Shown: positions 18,673-26,613 of the stretch, in pieces
How the letters are laid out: every line of letters starts with the position of its first letter
Numbering within the stretch: the first letter of the stretch is position 1
Made by a program: the position numbers and the translations under genes
The notes under the pieces: generated by a model
Seen by the model: only the letters and a program-made list of their open reading frames with translations
What the model was told of the DNA's origin: nothing
The model's database searches: none
Assembly: GCA_019752575.1 (NCBI GenBank)
Contig: JAIELW010000018.1
Span: 1 to 64,000 of the forward strand
Length of the DNA: 64,000 nucleotides
From: Xanthobacteraceae bacterium
GTDB taxonomy: Bacteria; Pseudomonadota; Alphaproteobacteria; Rhizobiales; Xanthobacteraceae
Direction of reading: 5' to 3'

Positions 18673-18777
18673 GTCGTCCCGGCCAAGCGAGTGTTAGCGA
18701 GCGCGAGCCGGGACCCATAACCACCGAATCGAATTTGGGCACAGGGATTATGGGTCCCCGCTTTCGCGGGGACGACA
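18673..18777. repeat. Palindromic intergenic repeat pair
   Basis: It contains GTCGTCCCGG...GCCGGGACCCATAA followed by TTATGGGTCCCCG-cttt-CGCGGGGACGAC. The same composite is at 459-562, and half of it at 37332-37362. The undisrupted centre (gcgagtgttagcgagcgcgagc) shows the host sequence into which twin-hairpin copy 6 is inserted at 37571-37635. Confidence 0.75.
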
Positions 18778-18787
18778 GCCAAACTTA

Positions 18788-21337
18788 TTAGTTCTGCTGC
18801 AACTCTTCCTTCACGGCCTTCACGAGCCCGACGAGATCGAAAGGTTTGGGGAGGAAACTAAATTCCTCGCCGGGCAACTGATCGGCAAGCCCTTCCGAAT
18901 AGCCCGAGGCGAAGATGACTTTCGTCTTCTTCAAATTGGCCTTGCGGATTTCTTTCAGCATGGTCGGGCCGTCCATGACCGGCATCATCACGTCGGAAAC
19001 GATGATGTCGATATTGCCGTCTTCTTTCTTGGCGATCTCCAGCCCCTGCTCGCCGTCGGCGGCCTCCAAGACCGTGAAGCCGCGCATGGTGAGCGCGTGA
19101 CTTGCGAAACGCCTGACTCCGTCTTCGTCTTCGACGAGCAGCACCGTGCCGCGCCCGGTAAGATTGACAGGCTTGGCATCCGCCGTGGCCTTCGCCTGCG
19201 CGGCGTCACGCGCGGCTACCGTTTCGTTCTCGGTGGGAATGTAGCGCGGCAGGAAGATGCGGAACGTGGCACCCTTCCCCAGCTCGCTATCGACATAGAT
19301 GAATCCGCCAGACTGCTTCACGATGCCGTAGACCGCGGCAAGCCCGAGGCCGGTGCCTTTGTTCTTGTCCTTGGTCGTGAAGAACGGCTCGAAGATTTTT
19401 CCGACCGCGTCCGGCTCAATACCCATGCCGGTGTCCGCGACCTCGATCATCACGTATTCGGCCGCTGGCATGCCTTCGTATTTGAACTTCTGCGATTCGT
19501 CCGCCGCGATATTCGCGGTGCGGATTTTCAGCGTGCCGCCGTTCGGCATGGCGTCGCGCGCATTCGCGGCGAGGTTGATGAGCACGCGTTCGAACTGGTT
19601 GATGTCGGCCTTCACCGGCCACAGATCGCGCGCATAATTCGTCTCCAGCTTCACCTTTTCGGTGGCGACGCGGCGCATCAGCCCGTTCGCAAGATCGGAG
19701 ATCACGTCGCCGGCATGCAGCATTTCAGGAACGAGCGTTTCGCGCCGCGCAAAAGCAAGCAATTGCCGCACGAGCGCGGCCGCGCGCGTGCCGTATTGCC
19801 GGATCTGGTTCAGCTCCTGAAAACCCGGATCGGTCGGACGGACTTTGACGAGCAGCAGGCTCGCATTGCCGATCATGGTGGTCAGCACGTTGTTGAAGTC
19901 GTGCGCGATGAAGCCCGCGAATTCGCCGATCGCCTGCATCTTCTGCGCCTGCGCGAAAGAAAGCTCGAGCTTCTTTTCCTCGCTGGTGTCGATGGCGTGC
20001 ACGATTGCGGCTTCGCCCGCTTCCACCGTGTCTTCCTCGACCGGCGTCACGAAGAAGCGCGCGAACCGGCCTTCCTTGCCTTCCAGCGGCAATTCGACTT
20101 CGTGCGACACAGTCCTACCTTCGATCACGCCGCGCAGAAGCGCCTCCAACTTGCCGCGTTCGTCCTGAGATACAAAGGAGAACATCGTCTGCCGCGCGCC
20201 CTTGTCGTCGGCAGCGGAGCCGAACAGCCGCGCGAAGGTGGCGTTCGAATTGATGATGCGTCCAGCGCGATCCACCGTCGCAATCGCCGCGGGGGAATTG
20301 TGGAAGAAGCGCGCAAAGCGGATTTCGGCTGCGCGCAGCGCATCCGGCTTGTCGTCGGTCTTCGCGCGCGACAGCACCAGCGTGCGCGACGCTCCCGGCG
20401 TGCCGTCGGACGCAAATGCCACGCGGTGCATGATCCGCACCGGCAGGCTGGCGCCGTTCTTTTTGCGCAGATCGATGTCGAGCACTTCGGTCTTCACTTC
20501 GCCCGGCGCCGGCGACAGATTCGTGAGCAGTGCTGCGCTCGTGCCCTGCACGAGATCGGTGATCTTCAAGCCGTCCGCGCCGATCTCGGCGATGTCGTAG
20601 CCGAGCCAGCCCGCGAGCGTGGTGTTGAGATAACTGACGCGGCCTTGCGCGTCGGATGAGAAAAATCCCGCCGGCGCATGATCGAGAAAGTCGATGGCGT
20701 GTTGCAGCGACTGGAAGGTGCTTTCCTGCTTTTCGCGGTCGCGCGAGATGTCCGCGATCGTCCAGGTCGCGATCTTCGCCTGCCGCCCTTTCGCGCCGAG
20801 CGGGCGCGAACGGACACGAAACCAGCGCGCGCCGTTTCCTTCCGTATTCGGCACGCGAATTTCCTCGGAGTGCGAGCGGCCGGACTGCACAGCCTGCGCC
20901 AAACGATAAATCGCGTCGGCGACGGTCGGATCACTGGTGAACAGGCGCTCGACCGGCCGCACATCGTCGGGATGTTCCGCGCCGGTCAGTTCGAGATAAG
21001 CGCGGTTCGCATAAAGCACGCGGCCCGATGAATCGACCAGCGAAACGCCTTCGCTCCTCGTGTCCGCAAGCGCCTTGGTGAGATCGTTGCGGCTCGCGCG
21101 GCCTGCGAATTCGATCACGCCCGAGGCATAAGAGAAGAGCGCGAAGACGCCGATCACCGCGAGCGCGGCAAGTACGGCGATGATGTAGGGGTCTGCCTGA
21201 TCGCGGCCGAGGAAGAGGAGAAAGACCGCGGTCGAGACGAGCGCGAAGGCGACGATGATGACAAGGCCGATCGAACCCGTGGCCGGGATGCGGTCGACGC
21301 CGGCCGGTTCGTCGTCGTGCGGCGTCATCTGCGCCAT
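18788..21337 (-). CDS. cckA: Hybrid sensor histidine kinase CckA
   Basis: This 849-residue protein matches CckA, the kinase/phosphatase at the top of the CckA-ChpT-CtrA phosphorelay. Two membrane helices lie near residues 20-75 ([20 protein letters not shown], then [20 protein letters not shown]). PAS-type regions follow ([54 protein letters not shown]). The H-box is [20 protein letters not shown]; ATPase motifs are [26 protein letters not shown] and [13 protein letters not shown]-terminal receiver has phospho-acceptor Asp in [13 protein letters not shown]. The ATG at 21337 follows GAGGGG. It lies 62 bp after flhB in the same direction. Confidence 0.93.
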   Translation of the reverse strand: MAQMTPHDDEPAGVDRIPATGSIGLVIIVAFALVSTAVFLLFLGRDQADPYIIAVLAALAVIGVFALFSYASGVIEFAGRASRNDLTKALADTRSEGVSLVDSSGRVLYANRAYLELTGAEHPDDVRPVERLFTSDPTVADAIYRLAQAVQSGRSHSEEIRVPNTEGNGARWFRVRSRPLGAKGRQAKIATWTIADISRDREKQESTFQSLQHAIDFLDHAPAGFFSSDAQGRVSYLNTTLAGWLGYDIAEIGADGLKITDLVQGTSAALLTNLSPAPGEVKTEVLDIDLRKKNGASLPVRIMHRVAFASDGTPGASRTLVLSRAKTDDKPDALRAAEIRFARFFHNSPAAIATVDRAGRIINSNATFARLFGSAADDKGARQTMFSFVSQDERGKLEALLRGVIEGRTVSHEVELPLEGKEGRFARFFVTPVEEDTVEAGEAAIVHAIDTSEEKKLELSFAQAQKMQAIGEFAGFIAHDFNNVLTTMIGNASLLLVKVRPTDPGFQELNQIRQYGTRAAALVRQLLAFARRETLVPEMLHAGDVISDLANGLMRRVATEKVKLETNYARDLWPVKADINQFERVLINLAANARDAMPNGGTLKIRTANIAADESQKFKYEGMPAAEYVMIEVADTGMGIEPDAVGKIFEPFFTTKDKNKGTGLGLAAVYGIVKQSGGFIYVDSELGKGATFRIFLPRYIPTENETVAARDAAQAKATADAKPVNLTGRGTVLLVEDEDGVRRFASHALTMRGFTVLEAADGEQGLEIAKKEDGNIDIIVSDVMMPVMDGPTMLKEIRKANLKKTKVIFASGYSEGLADQLPGEEFSFLPKPFDLVGLVKAVKEELQQN

Positions 21338-21399
21338 CTCCCGCGACCCCTCTTTTCTTTCAATACCCGTTTGCCTGAGAACGCCTTCGTTTCGCAAGC

Positions 21400-22485
21400 T
21401 TATCTCCTCGGCGTCCCGCCGCGGGCGGAATTCCTGAGCTTCATAACGTAGCCGATGACCTCGGCGACGGCTTTGTAATGTTCCATCGGAATTTCCTGTT
21501 CGATCTCGACCGACTTGAAGAGCGCGCGCGCAAGCGGCGGGTTCTGCACCACCGGAACCCCATGCCGGTAGGCGACTTCGCGGATTTTGAGCGCGATATT
21601 GTCCTGACCCTTGGCGACGCAGACCGGCGCGCCCATGCCCTGCTCGTATTTCAGCGCAACAGCGAAGTGGGTCGGGTTCATCACGACCACGGTTGCCTCC
21701 GGCACCTCCTGCATCATGCGCTTTCGAGAGCGCGATTGCCGGATCTGCCGGAGCTTCGCCTTAATCGTCGGATCGCCTTCCTGCTCCTTGAATTCCTCGC
21801 GGACTTCGCGGACCGACATGCGCTGGCGCTCGTACCAGCTATGCCGCTGCCAGAGATAATCGGCGGCGGCGACCAGCGCCATGATCGCGGTCACCGCCGC
21901 CATGATTTTGAGCGCGAGAATGAAGGCGACGCTGACCGAGAGCCCAAGTTCGCCGTTGATCAGCAAGCCCATGCGCTCGATCTCGGACGAGCCGATCACA
22001 TAGATCACGGCGCCGACGATCGCGAGCTTTATGAGTCCTTTGCCGAACTGCACCCAGGCGTGCTTGCCGAAAATGCGCTGAAAGCCGCTGGCCAGCGAAA
22101 TGCGATTGAGCTTCGGCGCGAGCGGTTCGGTGGTCCAGAGCAAGCGATGCTGAATCGCGTTGCCGGCGATTGCCGCGACGATGAGCACGGCCATCACCGG
22201 CCCGATCGCGATCAGCACTTGCAGGAACAGGCGCAAGATCGCGCGCGAGACGAGGCTGGGGTCGGTGGCAAGATGAAGATTTGCCAGCACATCTCGAAAT
22301 GCGATCGCGAGTTTGTTTGCCGCGGGTCCGCCGAACGCGAAGAACGCAAGCGTGGCACCCAGCAGCAGGAACCAGGTGTTGACCTCCTGACTCTTCGCAA
22401 CATCGCCGCGCTTGATTGCATCTTCCAGCCGTTTTGCGGTTGGGTCTTCTGACTTTTCGGTATCTTGCCCTTCGCTCTCGGCCAT
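21400..22485 (-). CDS. flhB: Flagellar type III export switch protein FlhB
   Basis: This 361-residue inner-membrane protein of the flagellar export gate controls the switch from rod/hook to filament substrates. Four membrane helices span about residues 35-215. The cytoplasmic domain has the autocleavage motif NPTH in ATVVVMNPTHFAVALKY (about residue 269). It begins MAESEGQDTEKSEDPTAKR, typical of the family, with a GGGGAGCG ribosome-binding site. It is the last flagellar gene of the flgB-flgC-fliE-fliQ-fliR-flhB run. Confidence 0.97.
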   Translation of the reverse strand: MAESEGQDTEKSEDPTAKRLEDAIKRGDVAKSQEVNTWFLLLGATLAFFAFGGPAANKLAIAFRDVLANLHLATDPSLVSRAILRLFLQVLIAIGPVMAVLIVAAIAGNAIQHRLLWTTEPLAPKLNRISLASGFQRIFGKHAWVQFGKGLIKLAIVGAVIYVIGSSEIERMGLLINGELGLSVSVAFILALKIMAAVTAIMALVAAADYLWQRHSWYERQRMSVREVREEFKEQEGDPTIKAKLRQIRQSRSRKRMMQEVPEATVVVMNPTHFAVALKYEQGMGAPVCVAKGQDNIALKIREVAYRHGVPVVQNPPLARALFKSVEIEQEIPMEHYKAVAEVIGYVMKLRNSARGGTPRR

Positions 22486-22494
22486 CGCGCTCCC

Positions 22495-23262
22495 CTATCG
22501 CACGATGCCGAGCAGCACGGCTTCGAGATGCCCGAGGAAGCCCAGCATCACCGCACCGATGAACGCGGCAAGCATGGCAAATCCGATCATGATCGAGATC
22601 GGCAGACCGAGAAAGAAAACCTGCAATTGCGGCATCAGCCGCGCAAGAATGCCGAGACCCAGGTTGAACAAGAGACCGAAAACGAGAAACGGCGCGGCCA
22701 ACTGCACGCCGATCTTGAACGCGGATGAGACGATCGTGAGCATGAGCTGTGTTGCATCGCCCGTCGGCAAAAACTCGCCCGGCTTGAAAACCGAATAGCT
22801 GTGATCCAGCGCGCCGATCGCAAGATGATGCATGTCGGTCGCAAAAATCAGTGCGACGCCCAGCATCGCAAGCAGGTTACCGATCAGGATACCCTGCTGG
22901 CCTTGGTTCGGATCGACCGCGGTGGCAAAGCCGAGACCCATCTGGTTCGCGATCGTGGCGCCCGCGACCTCGAGCGCGGAAAGCGTGAGCCGCGCGGTAA
23001 GCCCGAGCACTGCGCCAATGATCGCCTCCTGAACGAGCAATGCGACGATGGGGCCGAAATTCGCCATCGGCACGGTCGGATAATTGCTGCGGTAGATCGG
23101 CAGCATCACCAGCGTGAGCATCAACGCGATCACGAGCCGGATGCGCATCGGAATGCCGCGCTCGCCGATACCCGGCATCAGCATTGTCATGGTGCCGAGC
23201 CGCGCGAACATGAGAATGAAGGTGACGGCGAGCGCCGGGAGGAAGGAGATGTTTACTTGCAC
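22495..23262 (-). CDS. fliR: Flagellar export gate protein FliR
   Basis: This 255-residue integral membrane component of the FliPQR export gate has six predicted hydrophobic segments. Characteristic stretches are FLPALAVTFILMFARLGTMT, RLVIALMLTLVM and MGLGFATAVDPNQGQQG. Translation probably starts at GTG 23262, preceded by GGAAGGGG. It is 9 bp from flhB and follows fliQ, consistent with one operon. Confidence 0.96.
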   Translation of the reverse strand: MQVNISFLPALAVTFILMFARLGTMTMLMPGIGERGIPMRIRLVIALMLTLVMLPIYRSNYPTVPMANFGPIVALLVQEAIIGAVLGLTARLTLSALEVAGATIANQMGLGFATAVDPNQGQQGILIGNLLAMLGVALIFATDMHHLAIGALDHSYSVFKPGEFLPTGDATQLMLTIVSSAFKIGVQLAAPFLVFGLLFNLGLGILARLMPQLQVFFLGLPISIMIGFAMLAAFIGAVMLGFLGHLEAVLLGIVR

Positions 23263-23280
23263 GGCGCGCCCCTTCCCGCG

Positions 23281-23544
23281 CTATCCGGAGATGATGCGGC
23301 TCGCGATGCGGCCCATATAGCCGTTCAAGAGATCGCCCATGAAAGGCAGCGCCACGATCAGCGCCACGAAGATCGCGATGATCTTCGGCACGAACACGAG
23401 CGTCATTTCCTGAATTTGCGTGAGCGCCTGGATGAGCGAAATCGCGACGCCGACCGCGACCGCTACGATCATCAGGGGGCTTGCGACCCACAAAAGCGTC
23501 CAGATTCCGTCGCGTGCGACGTCGAGTACTTCCGCGGCACTCAT
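23281..23544 (-). CDS. fliQ: Flagellar export gate protein FliQ
   Basis: This 87-residue, two-helix membrane protein of the FliPQR export gate is of standard length, beginning MSAAEVLDVARDGIWTLL. The hydrophobic segments are LLWVASPLMIVAVAVGVAIS and PKIIAIFVALIVALPFMGDL, separated by the conserved ALTQIQEMTL loop. The start overlaps the fliE stop, implying coupling. Confidence 0.96.
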   Translation of the reverse strand: MSAAEVLDVARDGIWTLLWVASPLMIVAVAVGVAISLIQALTQIQEMTLVFVPKIIAIFVALIVALPFMGDLLNGYMGRIASRIISG

Positions 23545-23843
23545 CAGATCGGCATCCGCATGATTTCTTCGTAGGACTGAATCATCCGGTCGCGCACCGA
23601 GACCAGCGTCTCGACCGCGACTTCGGTTTCCGCGACCGCGGTCACGACATCGACGAGATCGCCTTTTCCGTTCGCGGCGGCCAAGGCTTTCGCGTCCATC
23701 TGCGCGCCCTTGTTCGTGAGATCGCCAAGCACGTTCTGCAGCATCTGGCCGAAGCCGTTGTTCTGCGTGTTCGTCTTCGTGGGCCCGTTCGCCGCGCGTT
23801 GCAGCGCGGCGTATGCGTTGGCGGCAATTGTCGGAGTGCTCAT
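23544..23843 (-). CDS. fliE: Flagellar hook-basal body protein FliE
   Basis: This 99-residue adaptor connects the MS ring and export gate to the proximal rod. The C-terminal half carries the family pattern VVTAVAETEVAVETLVSVRDRMIQS followed by YEEIMRMPI. The N-terminal part is low-complexity and secretion-competent. It lies between flgC and fliQ, the usual place in alphaproteobacteria. Confidence 0.94.
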   Translation of the reverse strand: MSTPTIAANAYAALQRAANGPTKTNTQNNGFGQMLQNVLGDLTNKGAQMDAKALAAANGKGDLVDVVTAVAETEVAVETLVSVRDRMIQSYEEIMRMPI

Positions 23844-23859
23844 TTATTCGTGCCCCTCT

Positions 23860-24270
23860 TCAAGCTCTCAGAATTTCGATGGTGCGCGCGATCATGCGGC
23901 GCGTGGCGGTAATCACGTTCAGATTCGCTTCATAAGATCGCTGCGCCTCGCGCATATCGACGGTTTCGATCAGCGGATTGACGTTCGGGTACTTCACGTT
24001 GCCGGAAGCGTCGGCGGCCGGATGTCCCGGCTCGTTGCGGATCGAGAAATCGGATTGATCGGTGCGCACGTTTCCCATCGAGACGACGGTCGCCCGCAAT
24101 TCGCGGTCGAAGCTCGTGTTGAAGGTCGGCACACGGCGGCGATAGGGATCGGCGTTCGCCGTCTGCGCGGTCGAGCTCGCGTTGGCGATATTCTCCGAGA
24201 TGATCCGCATGCGGCTCGATTGCGCGCGCAAACCGGTCGCTGCGATGAAGATGGAGCGCATGAAATCCAT
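23860..24270 (-). CDS. flgC: Flagellar proximal rod protein FlgC
   Basis: This 136-residue rod protein has the N-terminal rod motif FIAATGLRAQSSRMRIISEN (residues 8-27), then IANASSTAQT, and a C-terminal heptad segment EAQRSYEANLNVITATRRMI. It is exported by the flagellar type III apparatus and builds the proximal rod with FlgB and FlgF. It is 9 bp downstream of flgB. Confidence 0.96.
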   Translation of the reverse strand: MDFMRSIFIAATGLRAQSSRMRIISENIANASSTAQTANADPYRRRVPTFNTSFDRELRATVVSMGNVRTDQSDFSIRNEPGHPAADASGNVKYPNVNPLIETVDMREAQRSYEANLNVITATRRMIARTIEILRA

Positions 24271-24279
24271 GGCTGCGTC

Positions 24280-24678
24280 TCACTTCTTTCCGATGGCGGT
24301 TTTGATCAGACCAAGCGAGCGCGAATAGAGCGTCGCCGCGGTCTGGTGATCGATCTGGTTCTGCGCGATCCGCATCATCTCTTCTTCGAGCGAGACGGAA
24401 TTGCCGCGCGGCGTGGTCTCGAAGGCCTGGCTGCGATCGGTCTGGAAATTCGGATCGCTTTGCGTGACGCCGGCGAGATGCCCGGAATTGGTCGAGACCA
24501 TCTGCACGGAAGTTGCCGCCAGCAGCGTGCGCGAGAAGTCCTGCGGTTTCAGATCGCGGCCGCGATAGTTGGGCGTCTCGGCATTGGCGACGTTTTCGGC
24601 GAGCAGCCGCTGGCGCGTTTCCAGCCAGCGCATCCGGGTCTTCAGCATCGAGAAAAGCGGGAGTTCCGTGACAGCCAT
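24280..24678 (-). CDS. flgB: Flagellar proximal rod protein FlgB
   Basis: This 132-residue rod protein begins MAVTELPLFSMLKTRMRWLE, with the rod motif RQRLLAENVANAETPNYRGRDLKPQDF at about residues 22-48. The C-terminal helix includes EEEMMRIAQNQIDHQTAATLY. The start is set at ATG 24678, preceded by AGGA; the longer frame up to 24717 does not resemble the family. It is the first gene of the flgB-to-flhB run, with a CtrA-type box about 58 bp upstream. Confidence 0.96.
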   Translation of the reverse strand: MAVTELPLFSMLKTRMRWLETRQRLLAENVANAETPNYRGRDLKPQDFSRTLLAATSVQMVSTNSGHLAGVTQSDPNFQTDRSQAFETTPRGNSVSLEEEMMRIAQNQIDHQTAATLYSRSLGLIKTAIGKK

Positions 24679-24735
24679 GGCAAGAATCCTGCGGGCCTGC
24701 TCATGGCCCATAGGCAAGTCTTGCCGGGCTTATGG

Positions 24736-24750
24736 TTAACGCGTGGTTAA
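24736..24750. promoter_or_regulatory. CtrA box upstream of flgB
   Basis: TTAA-cgcgtgg-TTAA is a perfect TTAA-N7-TTAA CtrA site in the divergent flgB/fliO intergenic region, placed to drive the flgB operon. Confidence 0.8.
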
Positions 24751-24827
24751 GACCCGCCGGCGGGCGGCCAGAGCTCGGGCTCCGGCCCTCCGAAAGCCTT
24801 GATTTTCCTGCTTCTCGTGAACCGGCG

Positions 24828-24842
24828 TTAACGCTTTATTAG
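24828..24842. promoter_or_regulatory. CtrA-like box upstream of fliO
   Basis: TTAA-cgcttta-TTAG differs from the consensus at one base and lies 51 bp before the fliO ATG, so it may drive fliO-fliP divergently from flgB. Confidence 0.65.
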
Positions 24843-24892
24843 GCATAGAGGCGGCATTTTTTGCCCGGCCCGTTAAGGAAGGCGGCCTGTAC

Positions 24893-25807
24893 ATGTTGGA
24901 TTCTCTCTTCGGCGCTCAGCTCGGCAGGGCCGCGAAATTCGCGATCGCTTTTTTGCTCGTTCTGGGACTTATCGGCATCACGGCGCTGATCCTGAGGCGC
25001 TTCGGAGGCGGCGGCATGCCGACCTCGGGCGGCGGCCGGAACCGTCAGCCCCGTCTCGCGGTGCTGGACTCCGCGGTCGTCGATTCCAAGCGCAAGCTCG
25101 TGCTGATCCGCCGGGATAACTCGGAACATCTGCTCCTGATCGGCGGGCCTTCGGACGTTGTCGTCGAGACCAATATCAATCGCGCCGGTCCGGTAACCGG
25201 CGCGCAGGAGCGCCGTCCGCGCGGACTGCCGCAGCAGGATCTCGACGCGTTCGAAAATTCGTTCTCGGAGCCTGCTTACGACGAACCGGCACCGCAGCCG
25301 CCCGCCCGCGCACCACAGCCTGCACCGCGTTCGCGCGAGCGCGAAGCGCCCCGGCCGCAGCCGAGACATCAACCGCAACCGGAGCCGATCGACGATTTGC
25401 CGCTGGCGCCCTCGCTGCGCCCCGAACCGCAGCACGAACCTGCGGCCTATTCTCCACCGCCCCCGCTGCCGCCGCGTCCGGTTGCGCATCCTTCCGCGGC
25501 ACCGACACCGCCCGCGCGTAACGATGCGCAATACGCCGACATGCAGCAGAAGATGGAAGCAGCGCTGCGCAAGCCGGCCGCCGCACCCGCGCCGCGCGCA
25601 CCCGAACATCGTCCGGTTCAACCGGCACCGCCGCCGCGCAGCGCACCGCCGATGCCGCAGACCCGTCCGATGCCCGCATCGCCCGCGCCCGCGGTTTCAC
25701 AACCTGCCGCTCCCATGCCTTCGAACAAGAAGCAGGAAGCGCCAAACCCGTTCGACAGTCTGGAAGCCGAAATGGCGAGCCTGCTCGGACAAGACAAGAA
25801 AAGATAA
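24893..25807 (+). CDS. fliO: FliO-like flagellar biosynthesis protein with long Pro-rich tail
   Basis: This 304-residue protein has a short N-terminus, one membrane helix (FAIAFLLVLGLIGITALIL, about residues 16-35) and the FliO core at about 50-95 (PRLAVLDSAVVDSKRKLVLI, then HLLLIGGPSDVVVETNI). FliO assists FliP ring assembly. Residues about 105-285 form an unusually long Pro/Ala/Arg/Gln-rich, probably disordered cytoplasmic region (E. coli FliO is about 120 residues), closing with a conserved-looking NPFDSLEAEMASLLGQ helix. It lies 3 bp before fliP, which supports the call. Confidence 0.85.
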   Translation: MLDSLFGAQLGRAAKFAIAFLLVLGLIGITALILRRFGGGGMPTSGGGRNRQPRLAVLDSAVVDSKRKLVLIRRDNSEHLLLIGGPSDVVVETNINRAGPVTGAQERRPRGLPQQDLDAFENSFSEPAYDEPAPQPPARAPQPAPRSREREAPRPQPRHQPQPEPIDDLPLAPSLRPEPQHEPAAYSPPPPLPPRPVAHPSAAPTPPARNDAQYADMQQKMEAALRKPAAAPAPRAPEHRPVQPAPPPRSAPPMPQTRPMPASPAPAVSQPAAPMPSNKKQEAPNPFDSLEAEMASLLGQDKKR

Positions 25808-25810
25808 GAG

Positions 25811-26548
25811 ATGAAGCGCAGCCATGCCGTAGCGTTACTCGCCTTCGCGCTCCTCGTTGCCACCGCAGGCCACGTGGGCGCGCAGGACATCAGCGTAAAC
25901 TTCGGCACTGGCACCGGCGTCACCGAGCGCGTGGTTCAACTCGTCGCGCTCATCACTATCCTCTCGCTCGCGCCCGCGATCCTCGTCATGGTGACGAGCT
26001 TCACCCGCATCGTGGTCGTACTCTCGCTCCTGCGCACCGCGATCGGCCTGCAAACCGCGCCGCCGAATGCGGTGGTCGTCAGCCTCGCGCTCTTTCTGAC
26101 CGCCTTCGTGATGGGTCCGGCATTCCAGACCGCTTACGACACCGCGGTGAAGCCCGTGATCGCGGGCGAAATGCAGCCGCAAGCCGCCTTCGAGAAAGCC
26201 GCCGAACCGTTCCGCGCCTTCATGCTGAAGAACGTGCGCGAGAAGGATCTTGCGCTGTTCATCGACCTGTCGCGCGAAGCCAAGCCGGAGTCGCCGGAAG
26301 CGACCTCGCTGCGCATTCTGGTTCCGGCCTTCATGATCTCCGAATTGCGCCGCGCTTTCGAGATCGGTTTTCTGCTTTTCGTGCCGTTTCTCGTCATCGA
26401 CCTCGTGATCGCTTCGGTCCTGATGTCGATGGGCATGATGATGCTACCGCCGGTGATCGTGTCACTGCCGTTCAAGCTGATCTTCTTCGTCTTGGTGGAC
26501 GGCTGGAGCCTGGTCGCGGGCTCGCTGGTGCAGAGCTTCGGGACGTAG
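25811..26548 (+). CDS. fliP: Flagellar export gate protein FliP
   Basis: This 245-residue protein has a cleavable signal peptide (MKRSHAVALLAFALLVATAG) and four membrane segments. Family signatures are APAILVMVTSFTRIVVVLSLLR, PPNAVVVSLALFLTAFVMGP and ILVPAFMISELRRAFEIGF; the C-terminal MGMMMLPPVIVSLPFKLIFF is typical. FliP forms the pentameric core of the export gate. It is co-directional with fliO with only 3 bp between. Confidence 0.97.
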   Translation: MKRSHAVALLAFALLVATAGHVGAQDISVNFGTGTGVTERVVQLVALITILSLAPAILVMVTSFTRIVVVLSLLRTAIGLQTAPPNAVVVSLALFLTAFVMGPAFQTAYDTAVKPVIAGEMQPQAAFEKAAEPFRAFMLKNVREKDLALFIDLSREAKPESPEATSLRILVPAFMISELRRAFEIGFLLFVPFLVIDLVIASVLMSMGMMMLPPVIVSLPFKLIFFVLVDGWSLVAGSLVQSFGT

Positions 26549-26560
26549 CGCTTTCAACCT

Positions 26561-26592
26561 TGGCGTCATGGCCGGGCTTGTCCCGGCCATGA
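26561..26592. repeat. Small palindromic intergenic repeat
   Basis: GTCATGGCCGGGCTTGTCCCGGCCATGAC is a near-perfect palindrome between the convergent ends of fliP and the large TPR-type gene. Relatives lie at about 104-127, 5864-5890, 59250-59280, 59730-59765, 59870-59900 and 61200-61290. Confidence 0.8.
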
Positions 26593-26613
26593 CGATAAAA
26601 TTAAGTCGTCAGA

